Source: Actinomycetes bacterium
GTDB lineage: Bacteria; Actinomycetota; Coriobacteriia; Coriobacteriales; Eggerthellaceae
Direction: 5' to 3'
NCBI GenBank assembly: GCA_023394615.1
Contig: JAEXAI010000012.1
Span: 124,001-188,000, forward strand
DNA: 64,000 nt
The notes under the pieces were generated by a model, which worked only from the letters and a program-made list of their open reading frames with translations, did no database searches and was not told the DNA's origin. The position numbers were made by a program, and so were the translations under genes. Positions 18,385-26,307 of the stretch are shown one piece after another (the first letter of the stretch is position 1; every line of letters begins with the position of its first letter).

Positions 18385-18414
18385 ACGCCGGATGCAATCG
18401 CACCCGGCGTTTTC
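18385..18414 (+). terminator. intrinsic terminator after the CAT tRNA
   Basis: ACGCCGG ... CCGGCGT stem with an inner TGC/GCA extension and a TTTT tail. The opposite strand also ends in a short T-run, so it may additionally stop transcription from the rubrerythrin gene that ends at 18448. Confidence 0.75.
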
Positions 18415-18447
18415 ATATTCTACCTTTTGCAGAACTGTTGTGTAAAC

Positions 18448-19212
18448 CTAGTAGGCCTCGAATGCCGACTTCTGCGTCAAGCATATGGGACAAGCGGTGA
18501 AATTCTCACCTTTGTGGATATAGCCGCACACTGGGCAGAGATAATACTTATCTTCGCTTGGAGTATCGATAGTGTTGTAGGCATCCATGTAATGCTTCGC
18601 ATGGTATGCCTCAGCCAGTTTCGCACGCGTGAACACTTTCACAGCCTCGTCGTTGCCTTCGGCCTGCGCTGCCTTGATAAACGACGGATACATGTCGGAA
18701 GTCTCGTAAATCTCACCCTGTGCACCATGAATCACATTGATATCGGTGGCGCCGTTTGCAGCCGCCACAGCCGCAGGCTGCTGATAGCTCGCTTCTTGCT
18801 TTTGGATCTGCTCGATCTCGAGCTTGATGTGGATTTTTTCAGCATCGGCCGTGCAGTGGAACAAACGCGCAATCTGCGTGTAGCCTGCAGATTCGGCGAT
18901 TTCTGCCCATGCGGAATACTTTGTCGTGGCGTTCGTCTCGCCCTGCACCGCGCTCTTTAGATTTGTCAACGTATCGCCAACCGTGGTCAAGCTTTCGGGC
19001 TCAGGTGTGAAGTTATGACCAGTCGAGGCGTCGAATGTCTTGGTGGGCTCCAGTACCTCGGCAGTGTATTCTGTCTTCTGCGAACTACTGCTCGACGATG
19101 ACGAAGAAGTTGAGGATTTGCTCGCACATGCACTCAACGCTGCTGCGGCTCCCACTGATACTGCTCCGATGCCGGCACCCTTCATAAACGTTCTTCTGGA
19201 AAGTGAAGTCAT
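18448..19212 (-). CDS. exported rubrerythrin (Tat lipoprotein signal, diiron + rubredoxin-like domains)
   Basis: Peroxide-detoxifying diiron protein that appears to work outside the membrane. From the ATG at 19212 (AAAGGAG upstream) the 254-residue protein starts with SRRTFMKGAG, a hydrophobic stretch and a lipobox LSAC, then a Ser-run. The four-helix domain shows ETNATTKYSAWAEIAE and DAEKIHIKLE in the first half and REKLAEAYHAKHY-like ARAKLAEAYHAKHY in the second, supplying carboxylate and His ligands. The C-terminal rubredoxin-like knuckles are CPVCGY and CPIC. Cytoplasmic rubrerythrins lack such a signal. The gene is 13 bp downstream of a monoheme cytochrome lipoprotein gene, a likely redox partner. 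Confidence 0.9.
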   Translation of the reverse strand: MTSLSRRTFMKGAGIGAVSVGAAAALSACASKSSTSSSSSSSSSQKTEYTAEVLEPTKTFDASTGHNFTPEPESLTTVGDTLTNLKSAVQGETNATTKYSAWAEIAESAGYTQIARLFHCTADAEKIHIKLEIEQIQKQEASYQQPAAVAAANGATDINVIHGAQGEIYETSDMYPSFIKAAQAEGNDEAVKVFTRAKLAEAYHAKHYMDAYNTIDTPSEDKYYLCPVCGYIHKGENFTACPICLTQKSAFEAY

Positions 19213-19225
19213 GCGATCTCCTTTT

Positions 19226-19513
19226 CTAAGATTGACTTTTCTGGGCCAAGTACTCGATGATCTGACTGGCGTCAGAATCACTGATAGAGGTTGACTGCGC
19301 TTGCATGCGCTTTACGACGGATTGCCATTGGTCCTCACCTTGATACGTGGCATTCTCGACCGTGCTCAGCGAATGGCACGTCGAACATTTCTTCTCGTAC
19401 ACAGATTTCGCATCGCCCGACGAGCAACCGGCAAGAATCACCGTGCCCAACATCGAGACGACGAGCACAAGCGCAATCAACTGCGCCTTGCCCCGTTTTT
19501 TATCCCGAATCAT
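19226..19513 (-). CDS. small monoheme c-type cytochrome lipoprotein
   Basis: A 95-residue protein with an N-terminal signal ending in a lipobox LAGC at about residues 27-30 and one heme c motif CSTCH at about 43-47, followed by a short helical domain (VVKRMQAQ and SQIIEYLAQK) like other small cytochromes c. It would sit on the outer face of the cell membrane. The order cytochrome then exported rubrerythrin, 13 bp apart, suggests an envelope electron chain to hydrogen peroxide. It is preceded by an AT-rich upstream region of 90 bp shared with the end of the aldo/keto reductase gene. Confidence 0.88.
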   Translation of the reverse strand: MIRDKKRGKAQLIALVLVVSMLGTVILAGCSSGDAKSVYEKKCSTCHSLSTVENATYQGEDQWQSVVKRMQAQSTSISDSDASQIIEYLAQKSQS

Positions 19514-19604
19514 AAATCCTCCCTTGTTGATACTGAGTCCTAATTTTTGCTAGTGGAATTGTATCATTTATAATTATCCATGGCAAACTTTTTTTTTGGG
19601 GGAT

Positions 19605-20789
19605 TTATTCTACTTTGAACTTCAGCCCTCGCCCGGCCATAACCGTTTTATATGCCACGCCTTCTAACTCGCGCTTCACCTGCTTCATCGCATCGGGAAT
19701 AGCAATGGATTGCGGGCATCGCTTCACGCATGCGCCGCACCCGACGCAGCGCCCCGCATTCGAAGGCTCAGCTTTCAAAGAAGTCGTCATCACATATTCT
19801 TTCTGCGCGGTCATGAAACCGTCAATCGTTTTCATGTTGAAGCAGCGAAAGCACGTGGGAATATCGACACCGTGAGGACACGGCATACAATAGCCGCATC
19901 CCGTGCAACCCACCCGCTCGGCGGCTTTTATGCTCTTTTCGGCAGCAGAGATGACTTCTTTATCCTTTTCACTCAAACAACCCGGGGTCGCATCATCAGC
20001 CGCATCGCAGTTCGCTTGGAGCTGTTCGGCTGAATTCATGCCTGAAAGCACGCAGGTGACCTCGGAACGGTCGAAAAGCCAACGCAGTGCCCATTGCGCA
20101 GGCGTGTAAGTGGTTCCAGCATCTCGGAAAGCCTGCTCGGCAGCCTTCGGCAGACCGCTTGCCAGCTTGCCTCCGCGCAGCGGCTCCATCACGATAACGG
20201 GCACGCTCCGTGCTGCGGCGTATTCCAGCCCTTCCAACCCAGCCTGCGAATGTCGGTCCAGATAGTTCAGCTGTATCTGACAGAATTCCCAATCAAACGA
20301 GTCCAGCACCGCGCTGAAATCCTCCCGGCCCCCGTGGAAGGAGAAACCGATATGACGTATTTGACCGGAAGCCTTGCGTCGCGCAATCCAGTCTTTTACT
20401 CCCATATCCTGAATGCGCTGCCAAGATTCGGGGCCGGTCAGCATATGCATCAGGTAAAAATCGATGTGATCTGTTTGCAGTCGGTTGAGTTGTTCTTCGA
20501 ATATCCGATCGAAATCCTGCAAGGATTTGCATTGATAATGCGGCATCTTCGTGGCAATGAGCATGTGTTCGCGATGGCCTTGCGCAATGAAACGACCGAG
20601 CGCAGCCTCGCTCCCAGGATAGGTGTATGCCGTGTCGAAGTAGTTCACACCGCGCCCGAGCGCTTTTTCGAGCAAATCGTCAATCGCTCGCTGATCCAGC
20701 ATGGCAGCTTTGCGGGGAAAGCGCATGCACCCGAATCCCATAAGAGAGAGCTGCTCGCCCGTTTGCCCTGCTTGCCGGTATTGCATCAT
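19605..20789 (-). CDS. aldo/keto reductase with C-terminal ferredoxin-like domain
   Basis: A 394-residue protein with an aldo/keto reductase barrel (residues 1-280; MGFGCMRFPRK, NYFDTAYTYPGSE, IATKM, HFHGGRE-like SFHGGRED) followed by two cysteine clusters: CTGCGYCMPCPHG and CVGCGACVKRCP. The C-terminal iron-sulfur part is typical of the predicted oxidoreductases of the YgsF/COG1453 type found in anaerobes, where electrons may come from ferredoxin. The physiological substrate is unknown. It lies 15 bp downstream of the CPBP protease gene on the same strand and may be co-transcribed. Confidence 0.87.
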   Translation of the reverse strand: MMQYRQAGQTGEQLSLMGFGCMRFPRKAAMLDQRAIDDLLEKALGRGVNYFDTAYTYPGSEAALGRFIAQGHREHMLIATKMPHYQCKSLQDFDRIFEEQLNRLQTDHIDFYLMHMLTGPESWQRIQDMGVKDWIARRKASGQIRHIGFSFHGGREDFSAVLDSFDWEFCQIQLNYLDRHSQAGLEGLEYAAARSVPVIVMEPLRGGKLASGLPKAAEQAFRDAGTTYTPAQWALRWLFDRSEVTCVLSGMNSAEQLQANCDAADDATPGCLSEKDKEVISAAEKSIKAAERVGCTGCGYCMPCPHGVDIPTCFRCFNMKTIDGFMTAQKEYVMTTSLKAEPSNAGRCVGCGACVKRCPQSIAIPDAMKQVKRELEGVAYKTVMAGRGLKFKVE

Positions 20790-20804
20790 ATGCCTCCACT
20801 TGAT

Positions 20805-21755
20805 TTATTGCGTATAGGGATTTTCCGCAGACATCTGCAACCAGCACCACACGCCCAAGATGAGCAGTGGTATACCGCCCACAAGACCAGCAGGGGAAGG
20901 ACCCAGAAGCGTCGCACCTATCGTGCAGAAGTATACACCGACGCCGGCGATAGCGTTTATGGCGCCATGGGCCAGCGCGCATGGCCACACGCTTTGCGTG
21001 CGCAGGCGCAGCCAGGCAAGACAAGACCCGAGCGCGGTACAGAACACGATCATCGACAGAATCCCCGTGATAGGAAAGCCGAAGTAGGCAAAACCATAGT
21101 TGTGCCCCATGCACGTGATGGGCGCGTGCCACACTCCCCAGATAACGCCCGTTATCAGCACGGCATTGCGTTGCGAAGTGCGCTCGCACAACGATGGAAA
21201 GAGCATCCCGCGCCATCCGGCTTCTTCGCCGAAAGCAGGAATCATGTTGATAAAGGGTGCAAGCACGATTGCGAAGACGATCTGCGATGCAAGTATTGCG
21301 GGCACGGCGTCTGCTTGAATCTGACCGGCGTCAATCGCGGGTTGGGCTGCGGTCACGAACATCTCGGCGCCCACATCGAGCAAACCGGGAAACGCCACGA
21401 AAAACACCACCGCGCCTGCAAGCGATATAACCGTCGGCACAAACCATGCCAGCAGATAGCTTTTCACATTGCAGCGTATTCGCGGCCTGAATGCCAAATC
21501 CATACGGTTTTCTTTACCCACGATCACGTTGGTGAGCAACGCCCCAATAAGCGGCACGAACATGCCAATCGACGTCACGCCTATCATAATCGCAGATGCA
21601 GCCATTCCCGTTTGAAACGACCCTGTCGCCAAACCGCAGGCAATCCACATCGTCCACGTGATGGCGAAAGTAATAGCCACATATATCAATATGCGACGTG
21701 TTGCAATCTTGGCCTTTGCGACTCGCCCGCTATTTACCAACGCTTCATCGTTCAT
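20805..21755 (-). CDS. CPBP-family intramembrane metalloprotease (CAAX protease/Abi type)
   Basis: Polytopic membrane protein of 316 residues with about eight hydrophobic helices. The three CPBP motifs are present: EEAGWRG at 177-183, WGVWHAP ending at 212, and HGAIN at 263-267, giving the two Glu and two His of the active site. The family includes eukaryotic type II CAAX proteases and bacterial bacteriocin-immunity proteins. Its start overlaps the end of the XRE regulator gene by 4 bp, so regulator and protease are coupled. The natural substrate is unknown. Confidence 0.87.
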   Translation of the reverse strand: MNDEALVNSGRVAKAKIATRRILIYVAITFAITWTMWIACGLATGSFQTGMAASAIMIGVTSIGMFVPLIGALLTNVIVGKENRMDLAFRPRIRCNVKSYLLAWFVPTVISLAGAVVFFVAFPGLLDVGAEMFVTAAQPAIDAGQIQADAVPAILASQIVFAIVLAPFINMIPAFGEEAGWRGMLFPSLCERTSQRNAVLITGVIWGVWHAPITCMGHNYGFAYFGFPITGILSMIVFCTALGSCLAWLRLRTQSVWPCALAHGAINAIAGVGVYFCTIGATLLGPSPAGLVGGIPLLILGVWCWLQMSAENPYTQ

Positions 21756-22882
21756 GACAGTCTCGCTTTCAAATCAATTACCAGCTGCTTGAAACGTGCT
21801 TCATCTGCTATTGGGGCAAAAATGGGATTACTCTCGAGCGTGGTCACCATACTCTGTTTCACCAGATTTTCGTCGCGCGGAGCATCATCGCCGAGATCCA
21901 AGTCCTCCAGCCAGGGGGCTACCTTGTCGAAGAAATCATCAGTGCCCAGTTTTAATGGAAACCTCATCTTCACACACGCTGCGACGTAGCGCTCGAGGCA
22001 TTCATAGGTACGCGACTCGTCTTGCGCCTGCAGAAACGCTGAAGCAAACGCCGCATACACCGCAGCACTGTTCACATACACCTCTTCTAGATTGAAAGCA
22101 TCGATGAGCGCCATCGTCCGCTCGTAAATCCGATTGAGTCGTGCAGGGTCATCCGTATACATTCCAGCCAACGTCGGCAAATCGTTGAGCAGCCCGATTA
22201 ATTCCTGATACACGTTCACCTGAGCGCAACGCCGTGCGTCTTCCATCTTGCCTTGGACCATGTATGCCTGGGCGAGCAGCGTCGATTCCCCCATCGAAGG
22301 CGCCATGGCACCTTGCAGCAAATCGATTGCATCGTCAGGATTTCCCTGTGCCATAAAGCACATGGCCGACACAGCGTTCGCCTGCCGCACCACCGATGAC
22401 ACGGTTGAAAGCTCAACCGCACGACGGCAGAGCCCTTGCGCCTCGATGAGAAGTGTATCACGCGCATCCCCAGCGGGCGCTTGCGGCATATGATTCAAGT
22501 ACAGTATCGCAATTTGCACCAGCAAATCCGGACACGCCCAGTACTCTTTGACCACTTTCATGCAGGATTCATGCGCCTCTTTGTAGGACTGTGCGCCGAA
22601 CCCGTCGCGCAAATGCAAATATGTGCGCTTAATCTGCTCTTTCGTCATCTGCGGCGCATACCCCATCAGCGCGTCAATGCTCACGCTAAAATACGTGGCT
22701 ATTCTGGGAAGCAGGGCGATATCGGGAAAGCTCTGCCCCGTTTCCCACTTTGATACCGACGCTTTCGTCACACCCAAGTACCGAGCAAGGTCTTCTTGGG
22801 TCATACCCTGCTCTTTGCGCAGGTGCATGATGTTTTTCGCTATGTCGATGTTGTTCTTCATAATGCGGCCTCTCTCTTGCAT
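21752..22882 (-). CDS. XRE-family transcriptional regulator with helical repeat C-terminus
   Basis: The N-terminal 70 residues form an HTH_3 DNA-binding domain (MHLRKEQGMTQEDLARYLG, VTKASVSKWETGQSFPDIALL, FSVSIDALMGY). The remaining 300 residues are helical with a TPR-like look and Ala/Leu-rich repeats, a known architecture of Firmicutes and Actinobacteria regulators. Two starts are possible: ATG 22882 (AAGGA upstream) and ATG 22861 (GAGAGG upstream, closer to homologues). It probably regulates the coupled CPBP protease gene and the aldo/keto reductase gene. Confidence 0.85.
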   Translation of the reverse strand: MQERGRIMKNNIDIAKNIMHLRKEQGMTQEDLARYLGVTKASVSKWETGQSFPDIALLPRIATYFSVSIDALMGYAPQMTKEQIKRTYLHLRDGFGAQSYKEAHESCMKVVKEYWACPDLLVQIAILYLNHMPQAPAGDARDTLLIEAQGLCRRAVELSTVSSVVRQANAVSAMCFMAQGNPDDAIDLLQGAMAPSMGESTLLAQAYMVQGKMEDARRCAQVNVYQELIGLLNDLPTLAGMYTDDPARLNRIYERTMALIDAFNLEEVYVNSAAVYAAFASAFLQAQDESRTYECLERYVAACVKMRFPLKLGTDDFFDKVAPWLEDLDLGDDAPRDENLVKQSMVTTLESNPIFAPIADEARFKQLVIDLKARLS

Positions 22883-22987
22883 GGTTTTCCTTCAAGACAA
22901 GATTACGAGGCCGCAGCTTTTCAGGCAAGCGATAAGAAGTTGTATTTGGGTGATTTAGTCAACTGTTGTGAAACTCTCTGTTCACAT

Positions 22988-23023
22988 AAAAAAGCAGGCC
23001 AACCGTTTTACCGATTGACCTGC
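22988..23023 (-). terminator. intrinsic terminator after tRNA-Val
   Basis: On the minus strand a 12-bp stem (GCAGGTCAATCG / CGGTTGGCCTGC, three G-U pairs), a 6-nt loop and six T residues directly follow tRNA-Val. Confidence 0.85.
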
Positions 23024-23031
23024 AAATTTAA

Positions 23032-23106
23032 TGGTGGGCGTTACTGGGATTGAACCAGTGACCTCTTCCGTGTGAAGGAAGCGCGCTCCCCCTGCGCCAA
23101 ACGCCC
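23032..23106 (-). tRNA. tRNA-Val (CAC)
   Basis: Cloverleaf with acceptor GGGCGTT/AACGCCC, anticodon loop TTCACAC (anticodon CAC, 23072-23074), T-loop GGTTCAATCCC and encoded CCA. It follows tRNA-Asn on the same strand. Confidence 0.95.
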
Positions 23107-23107
23107 T

Positions 23108-23135
23108 TAAATAAGCAGGCCGTGATGCGGCCTGC
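23108..23135 (-). terminator. intrinsic terminator between tRNA-Asn and tRNA-Val
   Basis: Minus-strand stem GCAGGCCG / CGGCCTGC with loop CATCA, then TTATTT. It would end the tRNA-Asn transcript, fully or partly, before tRNA-Val. Confidence 0.65.
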
Positions 23136-23144
23136 GAATTTATA

Positions 23145-23219
23145 TGGCTCCCCGGGTAGGATTCGAACCTACAACCCTCCGGTTAACAGCCGGATGCTCT
23201 GCCGTTGAGCTACCGAGGA
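23145..23219 (-). tRNA. tRNA-Asn (GTT)
   Basis: Acceptor TCCTCGG pairs with CCGGGGA (one T-G pair); anticodon arm CCGGC TGTTAAC... gives anticodon GTT; T-arm GTAGGTTCGAATCCTAC; encoded CCA. Confidence 0.95.
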
Positions 23220-23636
23220 ATACATCACGTCTTTCGACGCGCAAGCAAGAATTATACCTGAAGAACCCATCTTGGCAAGGATAAATCTACGGCAATTATT
23301 TGGCTTCAATGTTTCTGCATGTTTTCACAGATTTCCGCACGTTGCACATCCCTTTCCCGTTAAACCAACGTTGGTGTACAACTGCATTCCCACTCAACGG
23401 TGAACCTGCCAAGGCTGCTGAAGAACGGCACCGGCTCCATATGCACGATTTTCCGGGTAACGCACGAAGCAAACTGGCGCGAGGCTCAGCGGCCCGTAAC
23501 CCGATTCGCAGATAGACTATCAAGCCAAGTTGCGCGTTTGCAAACCGGTTTCCAAGTCGCGACGTACACCGATGCACCGGCGACGCGGTGTGATGCGGTG
23601 CGACAGAGGGGCGTTTCCAGCAATCTCGAAGTCGAT

Positions 23637-23827
23637 TCCCCGTTTTTGGTAAAAAAGTTCAGTAATAGGCAAATAAGTTAACTCTTTGTATGCATTGCTC
23701 AGTATCCGAAATGCATCATCCGGAGCATAATTGCATCGTCGCAGTTCAGCGGCGTGCACGAAAAAGGACATCAGTGAAATCGAGTGCGCAAAAACCTAAT
23801 GCTGCACTTTTCTTCCAAAAACGGGGG
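23637..23827. repeat. inverted pair of a 25-bp motif
   Basis: Minus strand 23661-23637 (TGAACTTTTTTACCAAAAAC + GGGGG) and plus strand 23803-23827 (TGCACTTTTCTTCCAAAAAC + GGGGG) match at 22 of 25 positions in opposite orientations, about 140 bp apart. A second GCTGCACTTTTTT follows at about 23850. This looks like a degenerate dispersed repeat family. Confidence 0.5.
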
Positions 23828-23863
23828 GTCAACCGGAAGATTTGCAAGAAGCTGCACTTTTTT

Positions 23864-24050
23864 GACATGTTTTCCTCTGCGGCACGCTGAATCACCAACC
23901 AACTACGTTATCGCTGGCGACTATAATCACGCTCGACATGTTTTCCTCTGCGGCACGTTGAATCACCGACCAACTACGTTATCGCTGGCGACTATAATCA
24001 CGCTCGACGTGTTTTCCTCTGCGACACGCACGATCACCGACCAACTCACC
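23864..24050. repeat. 71-bp tandem repeat, about 2.6 copies
   Basis: Copies start at 23864, 23935 and 24006, each with GACATGTTTTCCTCTGCGGC (third copy GACGTG...GCGACA). Copies 1 and 2 (71 bp each) differ at only two visible positions; the third is truncated after about 45 bp and more diverged. Each full unit contains GGCGACTATAATCACGCTC, with a TATAAT box. There is no spacer variation, so this is not a CRISPR array. Confidence 0.85.
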
Positions 24051-24212
24051 AATATGCGCTTTCAAATCCAAATCCTCATGGCGCACCATCAAAAAAAGGG
24101 CCGAGACCGTGATGGCCTCGACCCCTTCCCTTGCGCGCATTCAAGCATTTTGAAACGATGCGCTCAAGTATCCAGTTTCCCCATCGTCGTGCACGATAGG
24201 TATCAAACGTCT

Positions 24213-25697
24213 TTACTTTGCCGGATAGAAACCGCTCGGGACTTCGTTCAGGCAGATCATGATGTTCTTCTTCTGGCAGTAGTGCTCCAGCATAATCTTG
24301 TGGGTCTCGCGGCCAATACCGGATTCCTTGTAGCCACCGAAGGGTGCACCTGCAGGAATCTGGTTGTAAGTGTTGACCCACATACGACCGGTGTGAATGC
24401 CCTGCGACACGCGCATGGCGGTGTTGATGTCGCGCGTCCACACAGCGCCACCCAAGCCGTAGACGGAGTCGTTGGCCAAATCGATGACCTCTTCTTCGGT
24501 CTTGAATTTTTGCAGCACAGCAACGGGCCCGAAAATCTCTTCCTGAGCCACACGGCACTTGTTGTTGGGAATCTCGATAAGGGTCGGCTTCAGGAAAGCT
24601 CCCTTGGCCAGTGGGCCCTCGGTGAAACGCTCGCCGCCGCACAGGACCTTGCCGCCCTCTGCTTTGCCGATTTCCACGTATTCCAAAATCTTCTCGAGCT
24701 GGCGCTCGTCGATCTGGCTGCCCATCTGGGTCTCATCTTCCCACGGCATGCCCACGGTCACTTTGTTGAAAGCATCCACCAGCTGCGCTACGAACTCGTC
24801 GTAGATGCCTTCCTGCACAAAGATACGGCTGCCAGCGCAGCAAACCTGGCCCTGATTGAACAGGATGCCCAGCTGCATGCCGTCAAGAGCCATGTCGCGC
24901 TTCGCGTCGTTGAACACGATGTTCGCGGACTTGCCGCCCAGCTCCAACGTTGCGGGAATCAGGCGCTCTGCCGCCGCACGTGCGACGTCGCGACCGACCT
25001 GAGTCGAACCGGTGAAGGCCAATTTGTCGAACTTCGGATTGTCGAGCATGAACTGTCCGGCTTTGCTGCCGCGACCGGTCAGCACGTTAAACACACCTGC
25101 GGGGATGATATCCTCAGTCAGACGCGCCAGCTCCAACACGGAAAGCGACGTGGTGGAAGAAGGCTTGATAACGGTGCAGTCGCCTGCTGCCAACACGGGT
25201 GCCAGTTTCCATGCAGCCATCAGGAACGGGAAGTTCCAAGGTACGATCTGACCCACAACGCCGATAGGCTCGTGCATGACGATGGACATCAGATTTCCGG
25301 GGAGCATGTCGACCTCGCCGACATCTGCCAAAAGGCAGCCAGCGAAATAGCGGAAGTGCTCAACTGACAGGGCGATGTCGATGGCGCGAGTTTCGCGGAT
25401 CGGCTTGCCGTTGTCGAGAGTTTCAATCTGAGCGAGGAACTCGCCGTTTTCTTCAATAACATCGGCGACGGCATTCAAGATCTTGGCACGCTCGAACTTG
25501 TTCATCCCACCCCAAGACTCGAAAGCTACGTGCGCAGCATCGACCGCCGCATCCACGTCAGCTTGCGACGCATCTTGGATGACGGAAATCTTTTCCCCAT
25601 TGGCGGGACAAAAGACATCGAGCGTCTTGCCGTCGGATGACTTGTGCCACTTTCCGCCGTAATAGAGCTGGTATTCCTGTTGTGCTTGATTGTTCAT
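24213..25697 (-). CDS. NAD(P)-dependent aldehyde dehydrogenase
   Basis: Oxidises an aldehyde to the acid with NAD(P). The 494-residue protein has the full family set: PWNFPF, KPSSTTSLS, FTGSTQVG, the general-base Glu in LELGGKSANIV (about residue 252) and the nucleophile Cys in GQVCCAGSR (about 286), and EEIFGPV near the C-terminus. It falls near betaine/phenylacetaldehyde-type dehydrogenases, but the substrate cannot be read. The ATG at 25697 follows GGAAGGA; the longer frame to 25784 is not used. It stands alone on the minus strand with a 610-bp region upstream. Confidence 0.9.
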   Translation of the reverse strand: MNNQAQQEYQLYYGGKWHKSSDGKTLDVFCPANGEKISVIQDASQADVDAAVDAAHVAFESWGGMNKFERAKILNAVADVIEENGEFLAQIETLDNGKPIRETRAIDIALSVEHFRYFAGCLLADVGEVDMLPGNLMSIVMHEPIGVVGQIVPWNFPFLMAAWKLAPVLAAGDCTVIKPSSTTSLSVLELARLTEDIIPAGVFNVLTGRGSKAGQFMLDNPKFDKLAFTGSTQVGRDVARAAAERLIPATLELGGKSANIVFNDAKRDMALDGMQLGILFNQGQVCCAGSRIFVQEGIYDEFVAQLVDAFNKVTVGMPWEDETQMGSQIDERQLEKILEYVEIGKAEGGKVLCGGERFTEGPLAKGAFLKPTLIEIPNNKCRVAQEEIFGPVAVLQKFKTEEEVIDLANDSVYGLGGAVWTRDINTAMRVSQGIHTGRMWVNTYNQIPAGAPFGGYKESGIGRETHKIMLEHYCQKKNIMICLNEVPSGFYPAK

Positions 25698-26307
25698 AGA
25701 GCATCCTTCCCTGATCTTTCGCTTTCTTTTTGAAAGCGCCAAACTAATAAGACGGTGCCCCGCGAGTGTAACAAATGGAACCATATTGTCATAGAGGGAT
25801 TATTCTTCATTTCGATGAATGGCAGATTTATAGAGCCTTTTTACCCAGTATTGAACTGCGCTTTCTATAACGAACATCAAAAAGCGTTATGGAGGCAGTC
25901 CAAGCATATACGGCTTTTAGCACAGTGAAAGAGCATTGTCTTATACCTAAATCTCGTTGCGAATAAAAGCCCGATACACAAAGGATTTTTGAATTTTCAG
26001 AGGGATTTCAGCAGGTTTTCAGCATACCGCGACAACTACCGTTCACCGACGATTTGCGCAATCCCAGTCCCTTTACTATGGTTAGCAACCCTCTCACCGA
26101 AGGCTCAAAGGGACGTGCAGATTCGCGAAACTATACTTCGCAAGTAGCATTCGAGGACACGCACCAGACGCCCTCGACTCACTGGGAGAGGCATTGCATC
26201 TTGGCTCTTTTCGCCGATTCGACCTGTTTTCTATCTGTTGGGCCATCCGACGAATCGATACCCACAGCGCATGCGATGCGAGCGCGGGACGAACGAAAGG
26301 AACGCCT
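25698..26307. other. 610-bp divergent intergenic region
   Basis: Separates the aldehyde dehydrogenase gene (minus) and fixC (plus) and should hold both promoters. A short hairpin TTCAT-TTCG-ATGAA is seen near 25810. Open frames around 26054-26311 lack a ribosome binding site and any protein-like pattern. Otherwise nothing specific is recognised. Confidence 0.5.

Larger units (their letters stand above)
23220..24212. other. gene-free kilobase with repeats
   Basis: No frame in this stretch has a ribosome binding site, domain or convincing composition. It contains an inverted pair of a 25-bp motif (23637-23661 and 23803-23827) and a 71-bp tandem repeat (23864-24050). Short open frames on both strands share fragments around the 25-bp motif (a QKRG peptide), which may be remnants of a dispersed element and not a gene. 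The aldehyde dehydrogenase gene ends at 24213, so the region lies between tRNA-Asn and that gene's 3' end. Confidence 0.6.

Noticed and set aside
23520..23771. 83-codon minus-strand gene in the repeat region
   Set aside because: No ribosome binding site; part of its sequence is the inverted motif, so it is more likely repeat-derived.
23864..24050. CRISPR array
   Set aside because: Units are contiguous 71-bp repeats without variable spacers, and no cas genes are near.
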